Assembly: GCF_006334925.1 (NCBI RefSeq)
Contig: NZ_VDHJ01000002.1
Location: 62,001-126,000 of the forward strand
Origin: Corynebacterium tapiri
GTDB lineage: Bacteria; Actinomycetota; Actinomycetes; Mycobacteriales; Mycobacteriaceae
Length of the DNA: 64,000 nucleotides
Reading direction: 5' to 3'
A program made the translations under genes and the position numbers. Positions 17,496 to 29,192 of this stretch are shown piece after piece; within the stretch, counting starts at the first letter, position 1, and every line of letters starts with the position of its first letter. The notes under the pieces were generated by a model. It had not been told where the DNA came from. It saw only the letters and a list, made by a program, of their open reading frames with translations, and made no database searches.

Positions 17496-18142
17496 GCAAA
17501 ATTTACTCCTGTGCCGATGCCGCTCAACGAGCCGAGGGCATCCGACTAGCTGCCGACGCCGCCAAGGCCGGCCGATTGGTGGTCATGCCTACGGACACCG
17601 TGTACGGAATCGGGGCAAACGCCTTTGATAACGAGGCCGTAGCGGCCCTGCTGGCCGCCAAACGCCGCGGCCCGGACATGCCGGTGCCCGTTCTCGTCGG
17701 GTCCTGGGACACAATTCAGGGCTTAGTTCGCGAGTACAGCGACACGGCTCGTACCTTGGTGGAGGCTTTCTGGCCGGGTGGGCTGTCTATCATCGTTCCG
17801 GAAGCGCCTAGCCTGCCGTGGAACCTGGGGGATACTCGAGGAACCGTCATGCTTCGCATGCCGCTCCAGCCAGTGGCCATTGAGCTGCTCCGCGAGGTCG
17901 GCCCGATGGCGGTGAGCTCTGCAAACCTTTCGGGCAAGCCCGCGCCGACCTCGGCGGTAGCCGCCAAACAGCAGCTGGGTAAGGCCGTGTCGGTGTATCT
18001 GGATGGGGGAGAGGCCACCATTGGTAAGCCATCCAGCATTATCGACATCTCGGGCCCGCGCCCGCGCCTGCTGCGTGAGGGAGCGATCAGCGCAGACAAG
18101 ATCGCTGAGGTTCTGGGGATCAAGGCCGAGGACCTGCGCTAG
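17492..18142 (+). CDS. L-threonylcarbamoyladenylate synthase (Sua5/YrdC/YwlC family)
   Basis: This enzyme makes threonylcarbamoyl-AMP from Thr, bicarbonate and ATP for the t6A37 modification of ANN-decoding tRNAs. The 216-aa protein is YrdC-domain only, without the C-terminal Sua5 domain. It shows the PTDTVYGIGANA motif, the Lys-Arg-Arg substrate-binding stretch and the SSANLSGKPAPT motif. It is coupled to prmC (GTGA overlap), and its stop abuts the next ATG. The prfA-prmC-sua5 order is common across bacteria. Confidence 0.93.
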   Translation: MSKIYSCADAAQRAEGIRLAADAAKAGRLVVMPTDTVYGIGANAFDNEAVAALLAAKRRGPDMPVPVLVGSWDTIQGLVREYSDTARTLVEAFWPGGLSIIVPEAPSLPWNLGDTRGTVMLRMPLQPVAIELLREVGPMAVSSANLSGKPAPTSAVAAKQQLGKAVSVYLDGGEATIGKPSSIIDISGPRPRLLREGAISADKIAEVLGIKAEDLR

Positions 18143-19288
18143 ATGGCGGCAGTCGGTCTCCCGCTCCGCGAGCTCTGCCTGGTCATCCTCGTTGCCGCAG
18201 CTCTGACGTACATCACTACCGGTGCGGTGCGTTCGCTGGCAGTTCGCAATGGCAAGGTCGCCGAGATTCGGCAACGTGATGTCCATACCCAGCCGACTCC
18301 GCGTCTGGGTGGGGTGGCCATGTTTTTCGGTTTTGGCTCCGCGATATTCATTGCCGAACAATTTCCGGCATTGACGAGGGGCTTTATGCCGGTCACTCCT
18401 GAGATGACCGCTGTGCTGTGGGCATCCGTGGCCATCGTCATCGTCGGAATAATTGACGACCTGTACGAGCTTTCCGCCCTGGTCAAGCTCGTGGGGCAGG
18501 TGATTGCGGGACTGATTATGAGCCTGTTGGGCCTGTCCTGGACCCTGGTCTACCTCCCGTTCGGCGAAGGAACCACGGTGGTCCTGGATCAGGTGTGGTC
18601 CACACTGATTACCGCATTTTTCGCTGTATTGCTGATCAACGCCGTCAATTTCGTCGACGGCCTCGATGGCCTCGCTGCTGGGCTAGGCATGATCGCGGGC
18701 TCGGCAATTTTGGTTTTCTCACTGACCGTTTTGCACGATCAGGGTGGTGCGGTCAGCGCGTATCCGCCGGCGATCATCGCTGCGGCGCTGGTGGGTATGT
18801 GCGCGGGTTTCTTGCCGCACAACTTCGAGCCTTCGCGCATCTTCATGGGTGACTCGGGGGCGATGCTCATCGGCTTGTTGCTCGCGGCGTCGGCCACGTC
18901 CGCCTCGGGAAAGATCAACATGTCTCTGTACGGAACGGGTGATGTGGTCGCGCTTATGAGTCCGATCCTGGTCGTGGCGGCGGCGATTTTTGTCCCGGTT
19001 CTTGATCTCACGATGGCCGTGGTGCGACGTGTGTCCAAGGGGCAGCACCCCTTCCAGGCCGACCGCCTCCATATCCACCACCGCCTCCTTAACATAGGGC
19101 ATACCCATCGTCGCACCGTTCTCGTGCTGTACATGTGGGTGGCAGCGGTGGCATTCGGAGCAGTGAGTTTTTCCGTTGTTCCCGCCCGTTTTGCCCTTTC
19201 CGGTGTGGCTTTCCTCCTGGCTCTATGCGCAGTCATCACTGCGATTCCCGTCTGGCGGCGGCGCAGAAGGCAAGCGGCTCGCGGTTGA
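18143..19288 (+). CDS. wecA: WecA-type undecaprenyl/decaprenyl-phosphate sugar-1-phosphate transferase
   Basis: This polytopic membrane enzyme (381 aa, about 11 segments) moves a HexNAc-1-phosphate, most likely GlcNAc-1-P, from UDP-sugar to a polyprenyl phosphate. In mycolic-acid bacteria this starts the arabinogalactan linker. Visible motifs are PRLGG near residue 53, a DD pair after the fourth segment, NFVDGLDGLA, FMGDSGA and the HIHHRL cytoplasmic loop, all typical of the WecA/MraY family. It follows the sua5 gene without a gap and precedes the atp locus, an arrangement shared with mycobacteria. Confidence 0.92.
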   Translation: MAAVGLPLRELCLVILVAAALTYITTGAVRSLAVRNGKVAEIRQRDVHTQPTPRLGGVAMFFGFGSAIFIAEQFPALTRGFMPVTPEMTAVLWASVAIVIVGIIDDLYELSALVKLVGQVIAGLIMSLLGLSWTLVYLPFGEGTTVVLDQVWSTLITAFFAVLLINAVNFVDGLDGLAAGLGMIAGSAILVFSLTVLHDQGGAVSAYPPAIIAAALVGMCAGFLPHNFEPSRIFMGDSGAMLIGLLLAASATSASGKINMSLYGTGDVVALMSPILVVAAAIFVPVLDLTMAVVRRVSKGQHPFQADRLHIHHRLLNIGHTHRRTVLVLYMWVAAVAFGAVSFSVVPARFALSGVAFLLALCAVITAIPVWRRRRRQAARG

Positions 19289-19310
19289 GCGGATAGGCAA
19301 GGCGCTGGGT

Positions 19311-19316
19311 TAGACT
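19311..19316 (+). promoter_or_regulatory. -10 box of the AtpI-like gene (leaderless)
   Basis: TAGACT ends 8 nt before the GTG at 19325, with no ribosome-binding site between. This suggests a separate promoter ahead of the ATP synthase locus. Confidence 0.5.
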
Positions 19317-19324
19317 CGGCAATC

Positions 19325-19738
19325 GTGACTTCGCCGTATACCGATCAATCCCGTCCGATTGCCCGCGCGCTGAAATTTGGCACGTGGGGTCTGATCATTA
19401 TCACCATCGTCTCACTGGCGGTATGGGGCAGCATCCAGGGGATGCCCGGGATCTGGGGCGTTCTCTTGGGAGCAGGCATCGGTGGGGGATTTGTGCTCCT
19501 GACCGCGTTGTCCGTTCGTATCACCTCCACCACCGACCCGGTCTCCACCGCAGCTGTAGTGCTAGGCGGTTGGCTGCTCAAGATCGTTGTGCTCATTTTG
19601 GTCTTGGCGGTTATCCGGGACATGACCTTCTACCACCACATGGCACTGTTGGTGACCGTCGTTGTTGCCCTGATCACGGTCCTGGCGACGGAAGTGTGGG
19701 GAATCGTCACCACCAACGTCACGTTTGTGGGTAAGTAG
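19325..19738 (+). CDS. AtpI-like small membrane protein at the head of the atp locus
   Basis: The protein has 137 aa and four predicted membrane helices (about 18-36, 41-62, 78-98 and 105-128). Sequence similarity to AtpI is weak by eye, but position and topology match the AtpI/Rv1303-type protein found before atpB in actinobacteria. AtpI is thought to help assemble the c-ring or load Mg2+. A leaderless promoter is visible at 19311. A 327-bp gap separates it from atpB, so it may not share all of its regulation with the operon. Confidence 0.8.
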   Translation: MTSPYTDQSRPIARALKFGTWGLIIITIVSLAVWGSIQGMPGIWGVLLGAGIGGGFVLLTALSVRITSTTDPVSTAAVVLGGWLLKIVVLILVLAVIRDMTFYHHMALLVTVVVALITVLATEVWGIVTTNVTFVGK

Positions 19739-20065
19739 GTTCTCGAGTTCGCTTTTCGACGCCCCCTTCTGCCCGTGAATCGGCTCACAACCGGGGGTGG
19801 AATAAGCGCCTCAGCAGGCAGTATTCAGGGATATTTCTGAAAAGTTTCACCCGAATCCGGGTATTCCCAGATTCGGCTGATAGGATCACCTGCGGGTTGC
19901 CACGGCCTGCTTGCTGTGTATTCCCCTGTTACCGCCAACGCTGATGCGCGACGGAATCCGCGGCGGTGGCAGTGAGAGTTTTGAGACGTCCATCGCACCG
20001 TTTGGGGCAGCGACGCCCCGACGGCCCGAGAACGGGAGAGAACGCTGAGCGTTACCACTTTGGCC
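19739..20065 (+). promoter_or_regulatory. Leader and promoter region of the ATP synthase operon
   Basis: This is a 327-bp non-coding gap. A TAGGAT at 19881-19886 is a possible -10 box and would give a leader of about 170 nt. The leader can form a GGGGC/GCCCC hairpin (20004-20008 with 20015-20019) shortly before a GGGAGAG ribosome-binding sequence at 20034-20040. That sequence is unusually far from the first standard start codons of atpB (TTG 20060, ATG 20066). Confidence 0.45.
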
Positions 20066-20863
20066 ATGAAGGGTGAGTTTCACGCACCCGAATTGGACCC
20101 AGAATTTTTTCCCGGGGAAACGTATGGCCACATGCTGTTGGAGGATGTTGCCAACGGGTGGTTCGCACTCGATCGACTGATGCTGGTTCGCCTGTTGATG
20201 GCAGCCGTGTTGGTCATCGTGTTCGCACTGGCCTTCCGGAACCCGAAGTTGGTTCCGTCTGGCCTGCAAAACGTCGCTGAAATTGCGGTCGATTTCGTCC
20301 GCCTGAATATCGCCGAGGACATCCTGGGCAAGAAGGAGGGGCGTCGGTTCCTGCCGATCATCGCCACCATCTTCTTCACCACTCTGTTCATGAATGCGGC
20401 AACGATCATTCCGGGTCTGAACATTTCGCCTAACGCGCGTATCGGTATGCCGATCGTGCTGGCGATTGCCGGTTACCTGACGATGATCTACGCCGGCGCG
20501 AAGCGTTATGGCTTTGGCAAGTTCGTGAAGTCCTCGGTGGTTATTCCGAATCTCCCTCCGGCGCTCCACCTCCTGGTGGTGCCGATTGAGATCTTCTCGA
20601 CGTTCATTCTGCGCCCGGTCACGCTAGCGCTTCGTCTGATGGCGAACTTCCTGGCTGGCCACATCATCTTGGTCTTGCTGTTCTCTGCCACGAACTTCTT
20701 CTTCTGGCAGCTGAATGCCTGGACCGCACTGGCAGGCGTAACGAGCCTTGCTGCAGTTCTGTTCACCCTTTACGAGTGCATCATCATCTTCCTGCAGGCA
20801 TACATCTTTGCTCTGCTGGTTGCGGTGTACATCGAACTGTCCTTGCACGCAGACGCTCACTAG
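20066..20863 (+). CDS. atpB: ATP synthase subunit a
   Basis: Subunit a forms the proton half-channels of the Fo motor. The protein is about 265 aa, polytopic, and carries the essential Arg in the LALRLMANFLAGH helix. The start is uncertain. The ATG at 20066 and an in-frame TTG at 20060 both lack a well-spaced ribosome-binding site. GGGAGAG (20034-20040) is spaced for a codon near 20051, where the frame reads GTT-ACC-ACT-TTG-GCC-ATG. An in-frame stop at 20045-20047 rules out a longer form. It is the first gene of atpBEFHAGDC. Confidence 0.94.
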   Translation: MKGEFHAPELDPEFFPGETYGHMLLEDVANGWFALDRLMLVRLLMAAVLVIVFALAFRNPKLVPSGLQNVAEIAVDFVRLNIAEDILGKKEGRRFLPIIATIFFTTLFMNAATIIPGLNISPNARIGMPIVLAIAGYLTMIYAGAKRYGFGKFVKSSVVIPNLPPALHLLVVPIEIFSTFILRPVTLALRLMANFLAGHIILVLLFSATNFFFWQLNAWTALAGVTSLAAVLFTLYECIIIFLQAYIFALLVAVYIELSLHADAH

Positions 20864-20875
20864 CGCCTTAAGCAA

Positions 20876-20954
20876 CCGCGAGCTTCGCGGCCAATTACAT
20901 ACAGCCCCAAGCAACACCCATTAACGCCTGATGAAGAACAAGGCATCGTCAGGC
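20876..20954 (+). promoter_or_regulatory. Two hairpins in the atpB-atpE spacer
   Basis: CCGCGA/TCGCGG (20876-20881 with 20885-20890) and GCCTGATGA/TCGTCAGGC (20926-20934 with 20946-20954, one G-U pair) lie in the 114-nt spacer before atpE. The second ends just ahead of the AAAGAAAGG ribosome-binding site. Subunit c is needed in about ten copies, so spacer structures that boost translation or protect the mRNA would make sense; this is inference. Confidence 0.5.
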
Positions 20955-20968
20955 ACAAAGAAAGGTAG

Positions 20969-21214
<246 letters not shown>

Positions 21215-21305
21215 GAGCGAACGGACACACGAGACCCTTAAGGGGTCCAGGGCATCCGGGAATACCTGGATGGTCGCGACTCCTTAGTGATGAGACTGGA
21301 GAGAC

Positions 21306-21884
21306 ATGACGAACGTCATTTACTTGCTTGCGGCAGAGGGTGAGCACCTGCCCCTGGAGGGCGGCAACTCTATCCTCTTGCCCAAGGCTTACGACATCGT
21401 CTGGTCCTTGATTCCGTTCGCGGTCATCCTGTTCCTCTTCTGGAAGTTCATTCTTCCGAAGTTCCAGGAGGTCCTGTCCGAGCGTGAGGACCGGATTAAG
21501 GGCGGTATCCAGCGTGCCGAGGCCGCACAGGCTGAGGCTAAGGCCGCACTTGAGAAGTACAACGCCCAGCTGGCTGAGGCTCGCACCGAGGCTGCTGAGA
21601 TCCGCGAGCAGGCCCATGAGAAGGGCAAGCAGATCGAGGCCGAGTACCGTGCAAACGCTGAGGCTGAGTCCAAGCGCATCGTCGAGTCCGGTGAAAAGCA
21701 GTTGGCCGCATCGCGTGAGCGCGTCGTCAGCGAGCTGCGCACGGATCTGGGCCAGAACTCGATTTCTTTGGCCGAGAAGCTGCTCGGAACCGAGCTGTCT
21801 GATTCGACGAAGCGTTCTGGCACCATCGATAGCTTTCTGACCGACCTGGACTCTGTACGTCCGGCGTCCCCGGCCGGGAAGTGA
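21306..21884 (+). CDS. atpF: ATP synthase subunit b
   Basis: Subunit b is the peripheral stalk that anchors F1 to Fo. The 192-aa protein has one membrane helix (about 30-50) followed by a long Ala/Glu/Lys-rich coiled coil (about 58-155). About 25 residues precede the helix. It is a separate gene, unlike the b-delta fusion of mycobacteria, although its stop overlaps the atpH start (GTGA), so the two are made together. A good ribosome-binding site (GGAGAG) precedes the ATG. Confidence 0.95.
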   Translation: MTNVIYLLAAEGEHLPLEGGNSILLPKAYDIVWSLIPFAVILFLFWKFILPKFQEVLSEREDRIKGGIQRAEAAQAEAKAALEKYNAQLAEARTEAAEIREQAHEKGKQIEAEYRANAEAESKRIVESGEKQLAASRERVVSELRTDLGQNSISLAEKLLGTELSDSTKRSGTIDSFLTDLDSVRPASPAGK

Positions 21885-22705
21885 GTGAGATGCACGCAGC
21901 AAGCCGAGAAGCAGTTGCCACGCTCGAGCGTGAGCTCGACACCGCCGTTGCCGGCGACAACTCTGTAGCTACCTCCGCTCAAACCGGTATGGAGCTGTTC
22001 GAGGTCGTAGAGATCCTGGATGCTGAGCGCTCCCTGCGCGTAGCACTGACGGATCCGGCCGCGGCGGCTGGCGAGCGTGTATCCATCGTCGAGAAGCTCT
22101 ACGGTGACAAGGTCTCAGCGTTGACTCTCACGGTGTTGAAGTCTGCCGTGTCTCAGCGGTGGTCCAACGCCCGCGAGTTCCGTGAGGGCCTGATCACTTT
22201 GAGCCACCGCGCGCTGCTGCGCGCCGCTGAGGCTCAGGGGCAGCTCGAGCAGGTGGAAGAGGAGCTGTTCCAGCTCTCTCGTCTGCTGGAGCGCGAAGGG
22301 AAGCTGACCCAGTTGCTTTCTGATCGCAATGCAGCCTCGAGCGCAAAGCGAGGTCTGCTGGCCAACGTTCTCTACGGCAAGGTCACCATGTTTACCGAAG
22401 CCCTCGCGCTGCAGGTAATTGGCCGCCCGGAGAACAACCCGATTGACGACATCGCCGCGGTTTCCGCCCAGGCAGCTTCGCTGCGTGGCAAGTCGGTGGC
22501 ACATGTTGCCAGTGCGGGAGAGCTTAACGCAGAGCAGCAGGCAAAGCTCGCCGAGAAGCTCGGACGAATTTACGGTCGCGAGATGTCCATTCACACTGAG
22601 GTCGATCCCAGCCTCCTCGGTGGAATGGTTATCCGAGTCGACGATGAGGTCATCGACGGATCCACCAGCGGCAAGCTGGAGCGGATGCGCGCGGCTTTGA
22701 AGTAG
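21881..22705 (+). CDS. atpH: ATP synthase subunit delta
   Basis: Subunit delta links the peripheral stalk to the top of F1. At 274 aa it is longer than the ~180-aa proteobacterial form. This matches actinobacteria, where an N-terminal extension precedes the OSCP/delta domain. The C-terminal part contains the conserved pattern ending in [12 protein letters not shown]...DGS. The GTG at 21881 overlaps the atpF stop by 4 bp; an ATG three codons later (21890) is an alternative. Confidence 0.94.
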   Translation: MSEMHAASREAVATLERELDTAVAGDNSVATSAQTGMELFEVVEILDAERSLRVALTDPAAAAGERVSIVEKLYGDKVSALTLTVLKSAVSQRWSNAREFREGLITLSHRALLRAAEAQGQLEQVEEELFQLSRLLEREGKLTQLLSDRNAASSAKRGLLANVLYGKVTMFTEALALQVIGRPENNPIDDIAAVSAQAASLRGKSVAHVASAGELNAEQQAKLAEKLGRIYGREMSIHTEVDPSLLGGMVIRVDDEVIDGSTSGKLERMRAALK

Positions 22706-22763
22706 ACGCGACTTAGTGACGAATGTGTACAAGCTGGAAGAAACAACCGAGAGCAGGAAGAAC

Positions 22764-24401
22764 ATGGCGGAGCTGACGATCTCCTCCGATGAGATCCGTA
22801 GCGCGATAGCGAACTACACCTCGAGCTACTCCGCGGAGGCCTCCCGTGAGGAGGTCGGCGTGGTCATTTCGGCCGCTGATGGTATTGCCCAGGTTTCGGG
22901 CCTGCCGTCAGTGATGGCGAATGAGCTGCTCGAGTTCCCGAACGGCGTCATTGGCGTCGCACAGAACCTCGATACGGACACCATCGGTACCGTTATCCTG
23001 GGTAACTTCGAGTCCATCTCGGAGGGCCAGGAAGTTAAGCGAACCGGCGAGGTTCTGTCTATTCCCGTGGGCGAGGATTTCCTTGGCCGCGTTATCAACC
23101 CGTTGGGCCAGCCGATCGACGGCCTGGGTCCGATTGAGTCCACCGAAGAGCGTGCCCTGGAGCTCCAGGCCGCCGGCGTGCTCGACCGTCAGCCGGTCGA
23201 GGAGCCGATGGCTACCGGCATCAAGGCTATTGACGCCATGACCCCGATTGGTCGCGGTCAGCGTCAGCTCGTCATTGGTGACCGTAAGACCGGCAAGACT
23301 GCCGTGTGTATTGACACCATCCTGAACCAGAAGGCCAACTGGGACAGCGGCGACCCGAGCAAGCAGGTTCGTTGTATCTACGTCGCTGTCGGCCAGAAGG
23401 GTTCGACCATTGCAGGCGTGCGCCGCACCCTGGAAGAGTCTGGCGCACTGGAGTACACCACCATCGTGGCTGCTCCGGCATCCGACTCTGCAGGCTTCAA
23501 GTGGCTCGCTCCGTTCGCCGGTGCAGCCTTGGGCCAGCACTGGATGTACCAGGGCAAGCACGTCCTGGTTATCTACGATGACCTGACCAAGCAGGCTGAG
23601 GCCTACCGTGCGATCTCCCTGCTGCTGCGTCGTCCTCCGGGACGCGAGGCATACCCGGGTGACGTCTTCTACCTGCACTCTCGTCTGCTCGAGCGTGCCG
23701 CCAAGCTCACCGATGAGCTCGGTGCTGGCTCCCTGACGGCCCTGCCGATCATTGAGACCAAGGCCAACGACGTGGGCGCCTTCATCCCGACCAACGTCAT
23801 CTCGATCACCGACGGTCAGTGCTTCCTGCAGTCCGACCTGTTCAACAACGGTGTTCGCCCGGCTATCGACGTGGGTGTTTCCGTCTCCCGCGTGGGTGGT
23901 GCTGCACAGACCAAGGGCATGAAGAAGGTCGCCGGTAACCTGCGTCTTTCTCTCGCTGCATACCGCGACCTGGAAGCTTTTGCTACCTTCGCTTCCGACC
24001 TGGATCCGGTGTCGAAGAAGCAGCTGGACCGCGGTGCCCGACTCGTCGAGCTGCTGAAGCAGCCGGAGAACTCCCCGCAGCCGGTGGAATTCCAGATCGT
24101 GTCCATCTGGCTTGCTGATCAGGGCGCATTCGACTTCGTTCCGGTGGAGGACGTCCGCCGCTACGAAGCCGAGGCCCAGGAGCACTTCCGCAGCACCGCT
24201 CCGGAGGTCTACGAGCAGATCGCCGGTGGCAAGGTGCTGTCCGACGAGTCCAAGGAGACGCTGCTGCGCCTCAACGAGGATTTCGCCCGCACCTTCACGA
24301 CCTCCGAGGGTAAGACCGTCGCCGAGCTGGCTAACCCGGTCAACGAGGACGAAGTGAACCACACCGAGCTGACTGTTTCCCGTAAGGCTCAGAAGAAGTA
24401 A
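22764..24401 (+). CDS. atpA: ATP synthase subunit alpha
   Basis: This is the non-catalytic nucleotide-binding subunit of F1, 545 aa. It has the N-terminal beta-barrel, a P-loop GDRKTGKT, the [10 protein letters not shown] segment and the SRVGGAAQ region carrying the arginine finger (VSVSRVGG). I used the ATG at 22764 with AGGAAG just upstream. The frame opens at 22716, but the extra 16 residues resemble no family N-terminus and lack a ribosome-binding site. Confidence 0.97.
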   Translation: MAELTISSDEIRSAIANYTSSYSAEASREEVGVVISAADGIAQVSGLPSVMANELLEFPNGVIGVAQNLDTDTIGTVILGNFESISEGQEVKRTGEVLSIPVGEDFLGRVINPLGQPIDGLGPIESTEERALELQAAGVLDRQPVEEPMATGIKAIDAMTPIGRGQRQLVIGDRKTGKTAVCIDTILNQKANWDSGDPSKQVRCIYVAVGQKGSTIAGVRRTLEESGALEYTTIVAAPASDSAGFKWLAPFAGAALGQHWMYQGKHVLVIYDDLTKQAEAYRAISLLLRRPPGREAYPGDVFYLHSRLLERAAKLTDELGAGSLTALPIIETKANDVGAFIPTNVISITDGQCFLQSDLFNNGVRPAIDVGVSVSRVGGAAQTKGMKKVAGNLRLSLAAYRDLEAFATFASDLDPVSKKQLDRGARLVELLKQPENSPQPVEFQIVSIWLADQGAFDFVPVEDVRRYEAEAQEHFRSTAPEVYEQIAGGKVLSDESKETLLRLNEDFARTFTTSEGKTVAELANPVNEDEVNHTELTVSRKAQKK

Positions 24402-24452
24402 GAAGCTTCTTTGATCCGACATCGACAAGAAAAGAAGGGAGGACAGTAAGCA

Positions 24453-26875
<2,423 letters not shown>

Positions 26876-26888
26876 GGGAGAGCACAAC

Positions 26889-27263
26889 ATGGCTGACATC
26901 ACCGTCCAGATGGTTTCCGTTGATCGCGTGTTGTGGTCGGGTCAGGCCACCATGGTGACTGCGCAAACCACCGAAGGTGAGATCGGCGTGCTGCCCGGAC
27001 ACGAGGCCTTGTTGGGACAGCTCGTTCCCAACGGCATCGTGACCATCACTCCGGCTGACGGCGGCCAAAAGCTGGTTGCTGCAGTCCAGGAAGGCTTTCT
27101 GTCCGTAACAGGGGAGAAGGCCACGATCTTGGCTGAGGCTGCAAAGTGGTCGACTGATGTCGATGAGGCACAGGCCCATGAAGACCTTTCGAGTGATGAT
27201 CCGAAGGTTAAGGCTCGCGGTGAAGCTGCCCTGAAGGCACTGCACCGGGCACGTGAAGCCTAG
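26889..27263 (+). CDS. atpC: ATP synthase subunit epsilon
   Basis: Epsilon links gamma to the c-ring and can restrain ATP hydrolysis. The 124-aa protein has the N-terminal beta-sandwich ([14 protein letters not shown], then a [10 protein letters not shown] motif) and a C-terminal helical hairpin with a Glu/Asp-rich turn. It is the last gene of the operon; a strong terminator follows 25 bp after the stop. Confidence 0.95.
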   Translation: MADITVQMVSVDRVLWSGQATMVTAQTTEGEIGVLPGHEALLGQLVPNGIVTITPADGGQKLVAAVQEGFLSVTGEKATILAEAAKWSTDVDEAQAHEDLSSDDPKVKARGEAALKALHRAREA

Positions 27264-27288
27264 GCCCGCGCAAGATACTCACTAGCGC

Positions 27289-27323
27289 AAGCCCGTCCCA
27301 GCGTTTTCGCTGGGGCGGGCTTT
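27289..27323 (+). terminator. Terminator of the ATP synthase operon
   Basis: AAGCCCG-TCCCAGCG and CGCTGGGG-CGGGCTT form a nearly perfect stem of about 15 bp with a TTTT loop, followed by TTCGTT. It lies directly after atpC, with a new gene starting 70 bp later. Confidence 0.9.
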
Positions 27324-27394
27324 CGTTGATTGCGGGGTAATCCAGGTCTAGACTTTTCTAACAATAGATTCAGGAAGGGCACGGTGATTTTTCC

Positions 27395-27859
27395 ATGGCG
27401 GAGAAGGCAATTTTTATCCCCTTGGCTGTCCTCCTGGTCGTTCTAGCCTTGGCAGGGTGGCGCTTCTTTACGGTCCGCACTCACGGCACCCCCGCGCTGG
27501 TGCGTTCCTTGCCCGCTGGAGATAGCTACTCCTGGCGCCATGGAGTCATCCAGTATTTCGGCGATGAGCTGCATTTTTTCAAGTTGCGTTCGCTCTCCCC
27601 GCGCCCGGATATCACTTTTCACCGCAGTCACGTATCAGTCATCGGTCATCGCCGGGCCTACGAGGACGAGGCCACCATCATTGCCGATTCAGGAGTGATC
27701 GTAGAGCTGGCCACGCCTAAGGGGGAGTGCGAGCTAGCCTTGGATTCTCATTCGGCGAAGGCGATCATCGCCTGGGTCGAGTCCGCACCAAATGTGCGCC
27801 AGGAGGCGCGGGACCACAAGGCCCTCCTGATGAAGATTGCTAAGGGGCGGAAACGCTAG
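27395..27859 (+). CDS. DUF2550 family membrane-anchored protein
   Basis: The 154-aa protein has one N-terminal membrane helix (about 5-25) and a cytoplasmic beta-rich domain with conserved Trp-Arg-His-Gly and Phe-His-Arg patterns. It matches the DUF2550 family, which follows atpC in mycobacteria and corynebacteria (Rv1312 type). The function is unknown. A link with envelope or ATP synthase function is suggested only by its conserved position. It ends 10 bp before nucS. Confidence 0.85.
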   Translation: MAEKAIFIPLAVLLVVLALAGWRFFTVRTHGTPALVRSLPAGDSYSWRHGVIQYFGDELHFFKLRSLSPRPDITFHRSHVSVIGHRRAYEDEATIIADSGVIVELATPKGECELALDSHSAKAIIAWVESAPNVRQEARDHKALLMKIAKGRKR

Positions 27860-27862
27860 GGT
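27857..27862 (+). promoter_or_regulatory. -10 box of nucS (leaderless)
   Basis: TAGGGT overlaps the stop codon of the DUF2550 gene and ends 7 nt before the nucS ATG. No ribosome-binding site fits between. Confidence 0.5.
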
Positions 27863-27869
27863 AGGCCCC

Positions 27870-28562
27870 ATGCGTCTTGTCATCGCGGAGTGCTCTGTTG
27901 ATTATGTGGGCCGACTTTCTGCCCACCTGCCGCTGGCTAAGCGGTTGATTTTGGTTAAGGCAGATGGCTCTGTCTCTGTCCACGCCGATGATCGCGCATA
28001 CAAGCCGCTCAATTGGATGACGCCGCCGTGTTCCCTGGTCGAAGAGCCCATCGTGGACCTGGACGGCTCCGATACCGGTGAAAAGCTTTGGATCGTGGAA
28101 AACCCCAAGTCTGAGCAGCTGAGAATCACGCTGTCGAATGTGATTCAAGACATTGAGGTCGAGTTAGGTCAGGACCCTGGCCTGGTTAAGGACGGGGTTG
28201 AGGCGCACCTGCAGGAGCTGTTGGCTGAGCACATCAGCACGCTGGGTGAGGGGTATTCCCTGGTACGTCGCGAGTACCCCACCGCAATTGGGCCAGTAGA
28301 CATTTTGGCACGCGATGCAGCAGGCGTCACCGTGGCAGTTGAGGTCAAGCGTCGAGGCGGGATTGACGGCGTGGAGCAGCTCACCCGCTACCTCGAGTTG
28401 CTCAACCGGGACGAGCTGTTGCGTCCGGTTCAGGGAGTGTTCGCAGCCCAGTCGATTAAGCCCCAGGCTCGAACCCTGGCTGAGGATCGCGGCATTCGCT
28501 GCGTCACCCTGGACTACGACCAGCTGCGAGGCATCGAGTCCAACGAGCTGCGTCTGTTCTAG
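27870..28562 (+). CDS. nucS: Mismatch-specific endonuclease NucS/EndoMS
   Basis: NucS is the non-canonical mismatch repair nuclease of actinobacteria, which lack MutS/MutL. It cuts both strands at mismatches and works with the beta clamp. The 230-aa protein has the N-terminal DNA-binding/dimerisation half and a C-terminal RecB-like nuclease domain with the Asp...Glu-x-Lys...Gln signature (PVDILARDA, then VAVEVKRRG, then EQLTRYLE). I chose the ATG at 27870 ([12 protein letters not shown]). The frame opens 11 codons earlier, but the promoter lies within that stretch. Confidence 0.95.
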   Translation: MRLVIAECSVDYVGRLSAHLPLAKRLILVKADGSVSVHADDRAYKPLNWMTPPCSLVEEPIVDLDGSDTGEKLWIVENPKSEQLRITLSNVIQDIEVELGQDPGLVKDGVEAHLQELLAEHISTLGEGYSLVRREYPTAIGPVDILARDAAGVTVAVEVKRRGGIDGVEQLTRYLELLNRDELLRPVQGVFAAQSIKPQARTLAEDRGIRCVTLDYDQLRGIESNELRLF

Positions 28563-28567
28563 TCGTA

Positions 28568-28852
28568 ATGGGAAGAAAGAACCGCCGCGCGCCCGCCCGC
28601 TCGGACCTGCGTCCGATTACGAGCTCTCAAGTTTTTGGAACGCAGCTCACCTCAGGCCCGCGCTGGGATCGGCAGGAAACGTACTGCGTGCGGGTCATGA
28701 GCGCGGATCGCGCCACCAAGGTCTACATCTGCGCTGGCTGCAACCAAACGATCCAGCCCGGAATCACGCACAAGGTGGCGTGGCCGCGCGATAGTGGTGC
28801 ACGCCTTGACGACCGCCGCCATTGGCACTCTGGCTGCTGGGAGCGTCGATAA
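28568..28852 (+). CDS. Small conserved basic protein with a Cys/His metal-site pattern
   Basis: The 94-aa basic protein begins with an Arg/Lys-rich tail (GRKNRRAPARSD). It carries a C-x2-C pair (ICAGCN) and a later H-x-H-x2-C (HWHSGC), which together could bind zinc. Such proteins occur after nucS in related genomes and are sometimes labelled ATP/GTP-binding, but I see no P-loop. It starts 5 bp after nucS, so it is probably co-transcribed. A role in nucleic-acid binding is an inference from the charge and the cysteines. Confidence 0.75.
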   Translation: MGRKNRRAPARSDLRPITSSQVFGTQLTSGPRWDRQETYCVRVMSADRATKVYICAGCNQTIQPGITHKVAWPRDSGARLDDRRHWHSGCWERR

Positions 28853-28857
28853 GCCAG

Positions 28858-28863
28858 TACAGT
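28858..28863 (+). promoter_or_regulatory. -10 box of the thiamine-binding protein gene (leaderless)
   Basis: TACAGT ends 8 nt before the ATG at 28872. Confidence 0.5.
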
Positions 28864-28871
28864 GGGGTGCC

Positions 28872-29192
28872 ATGATTGTTGCATTCTCAGTTGCTCCGAC
28901 GATCACGGAGACCCCAGATGCAGAAATGGCCGAGGCGGTTGCTCGCGCTGTTGCCATCGTGCGTGCGTCTGGGTTGCCCAATGAGACCACCGCCATGTTC
29001 ACCACGATCGAGGGTGAGTGGGACGAGGTGTTCGGCGTGATTAAGGAGGCCACCGAGGCCGTGGTCGCCGTCAGCCCGCGCGTCTCACTGGTGGTGAAGG
29101 CCGATATTCGTCCTGGCCGCACCGGCATGTTGACGCAGAAGGTTCGTTCTTTGGAAGAGGCACTCGAGAAGCAGGCAGGAGATAACGCATGA
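28872..29192 (+). CDS. MTH1187/YkoF-type thiamine-binding protein
   Basis: The 106-aa protein has a single ferredoxin-like fold and the family pattern: an N-terminal VAFSVAPT strand, a central TTIEGEWDEVFGVIKEA segment and a C-terminal VRSLEEAL helix. Proteins of this family bind thiamine or a related compound in YkoF-like pockets; no enzymatic activity is established. A longer frame opens at 28794, but the promoter at 28858 and the conserved N-terminus support 28872. The stop overlaps the next ATG (4 bp), coupling it to the thioredoxin-like gene. Confidence 0.85.
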   Translation: MIVAFSVAPTITETPDAEMAEAVARAVAIVRASGLPNETTAMFTTIEGEWDEVFGVIKEATEAVVAVSPRVSLVVKADIRPGRTGMLTQKVRSLEEALEKQAGDNA

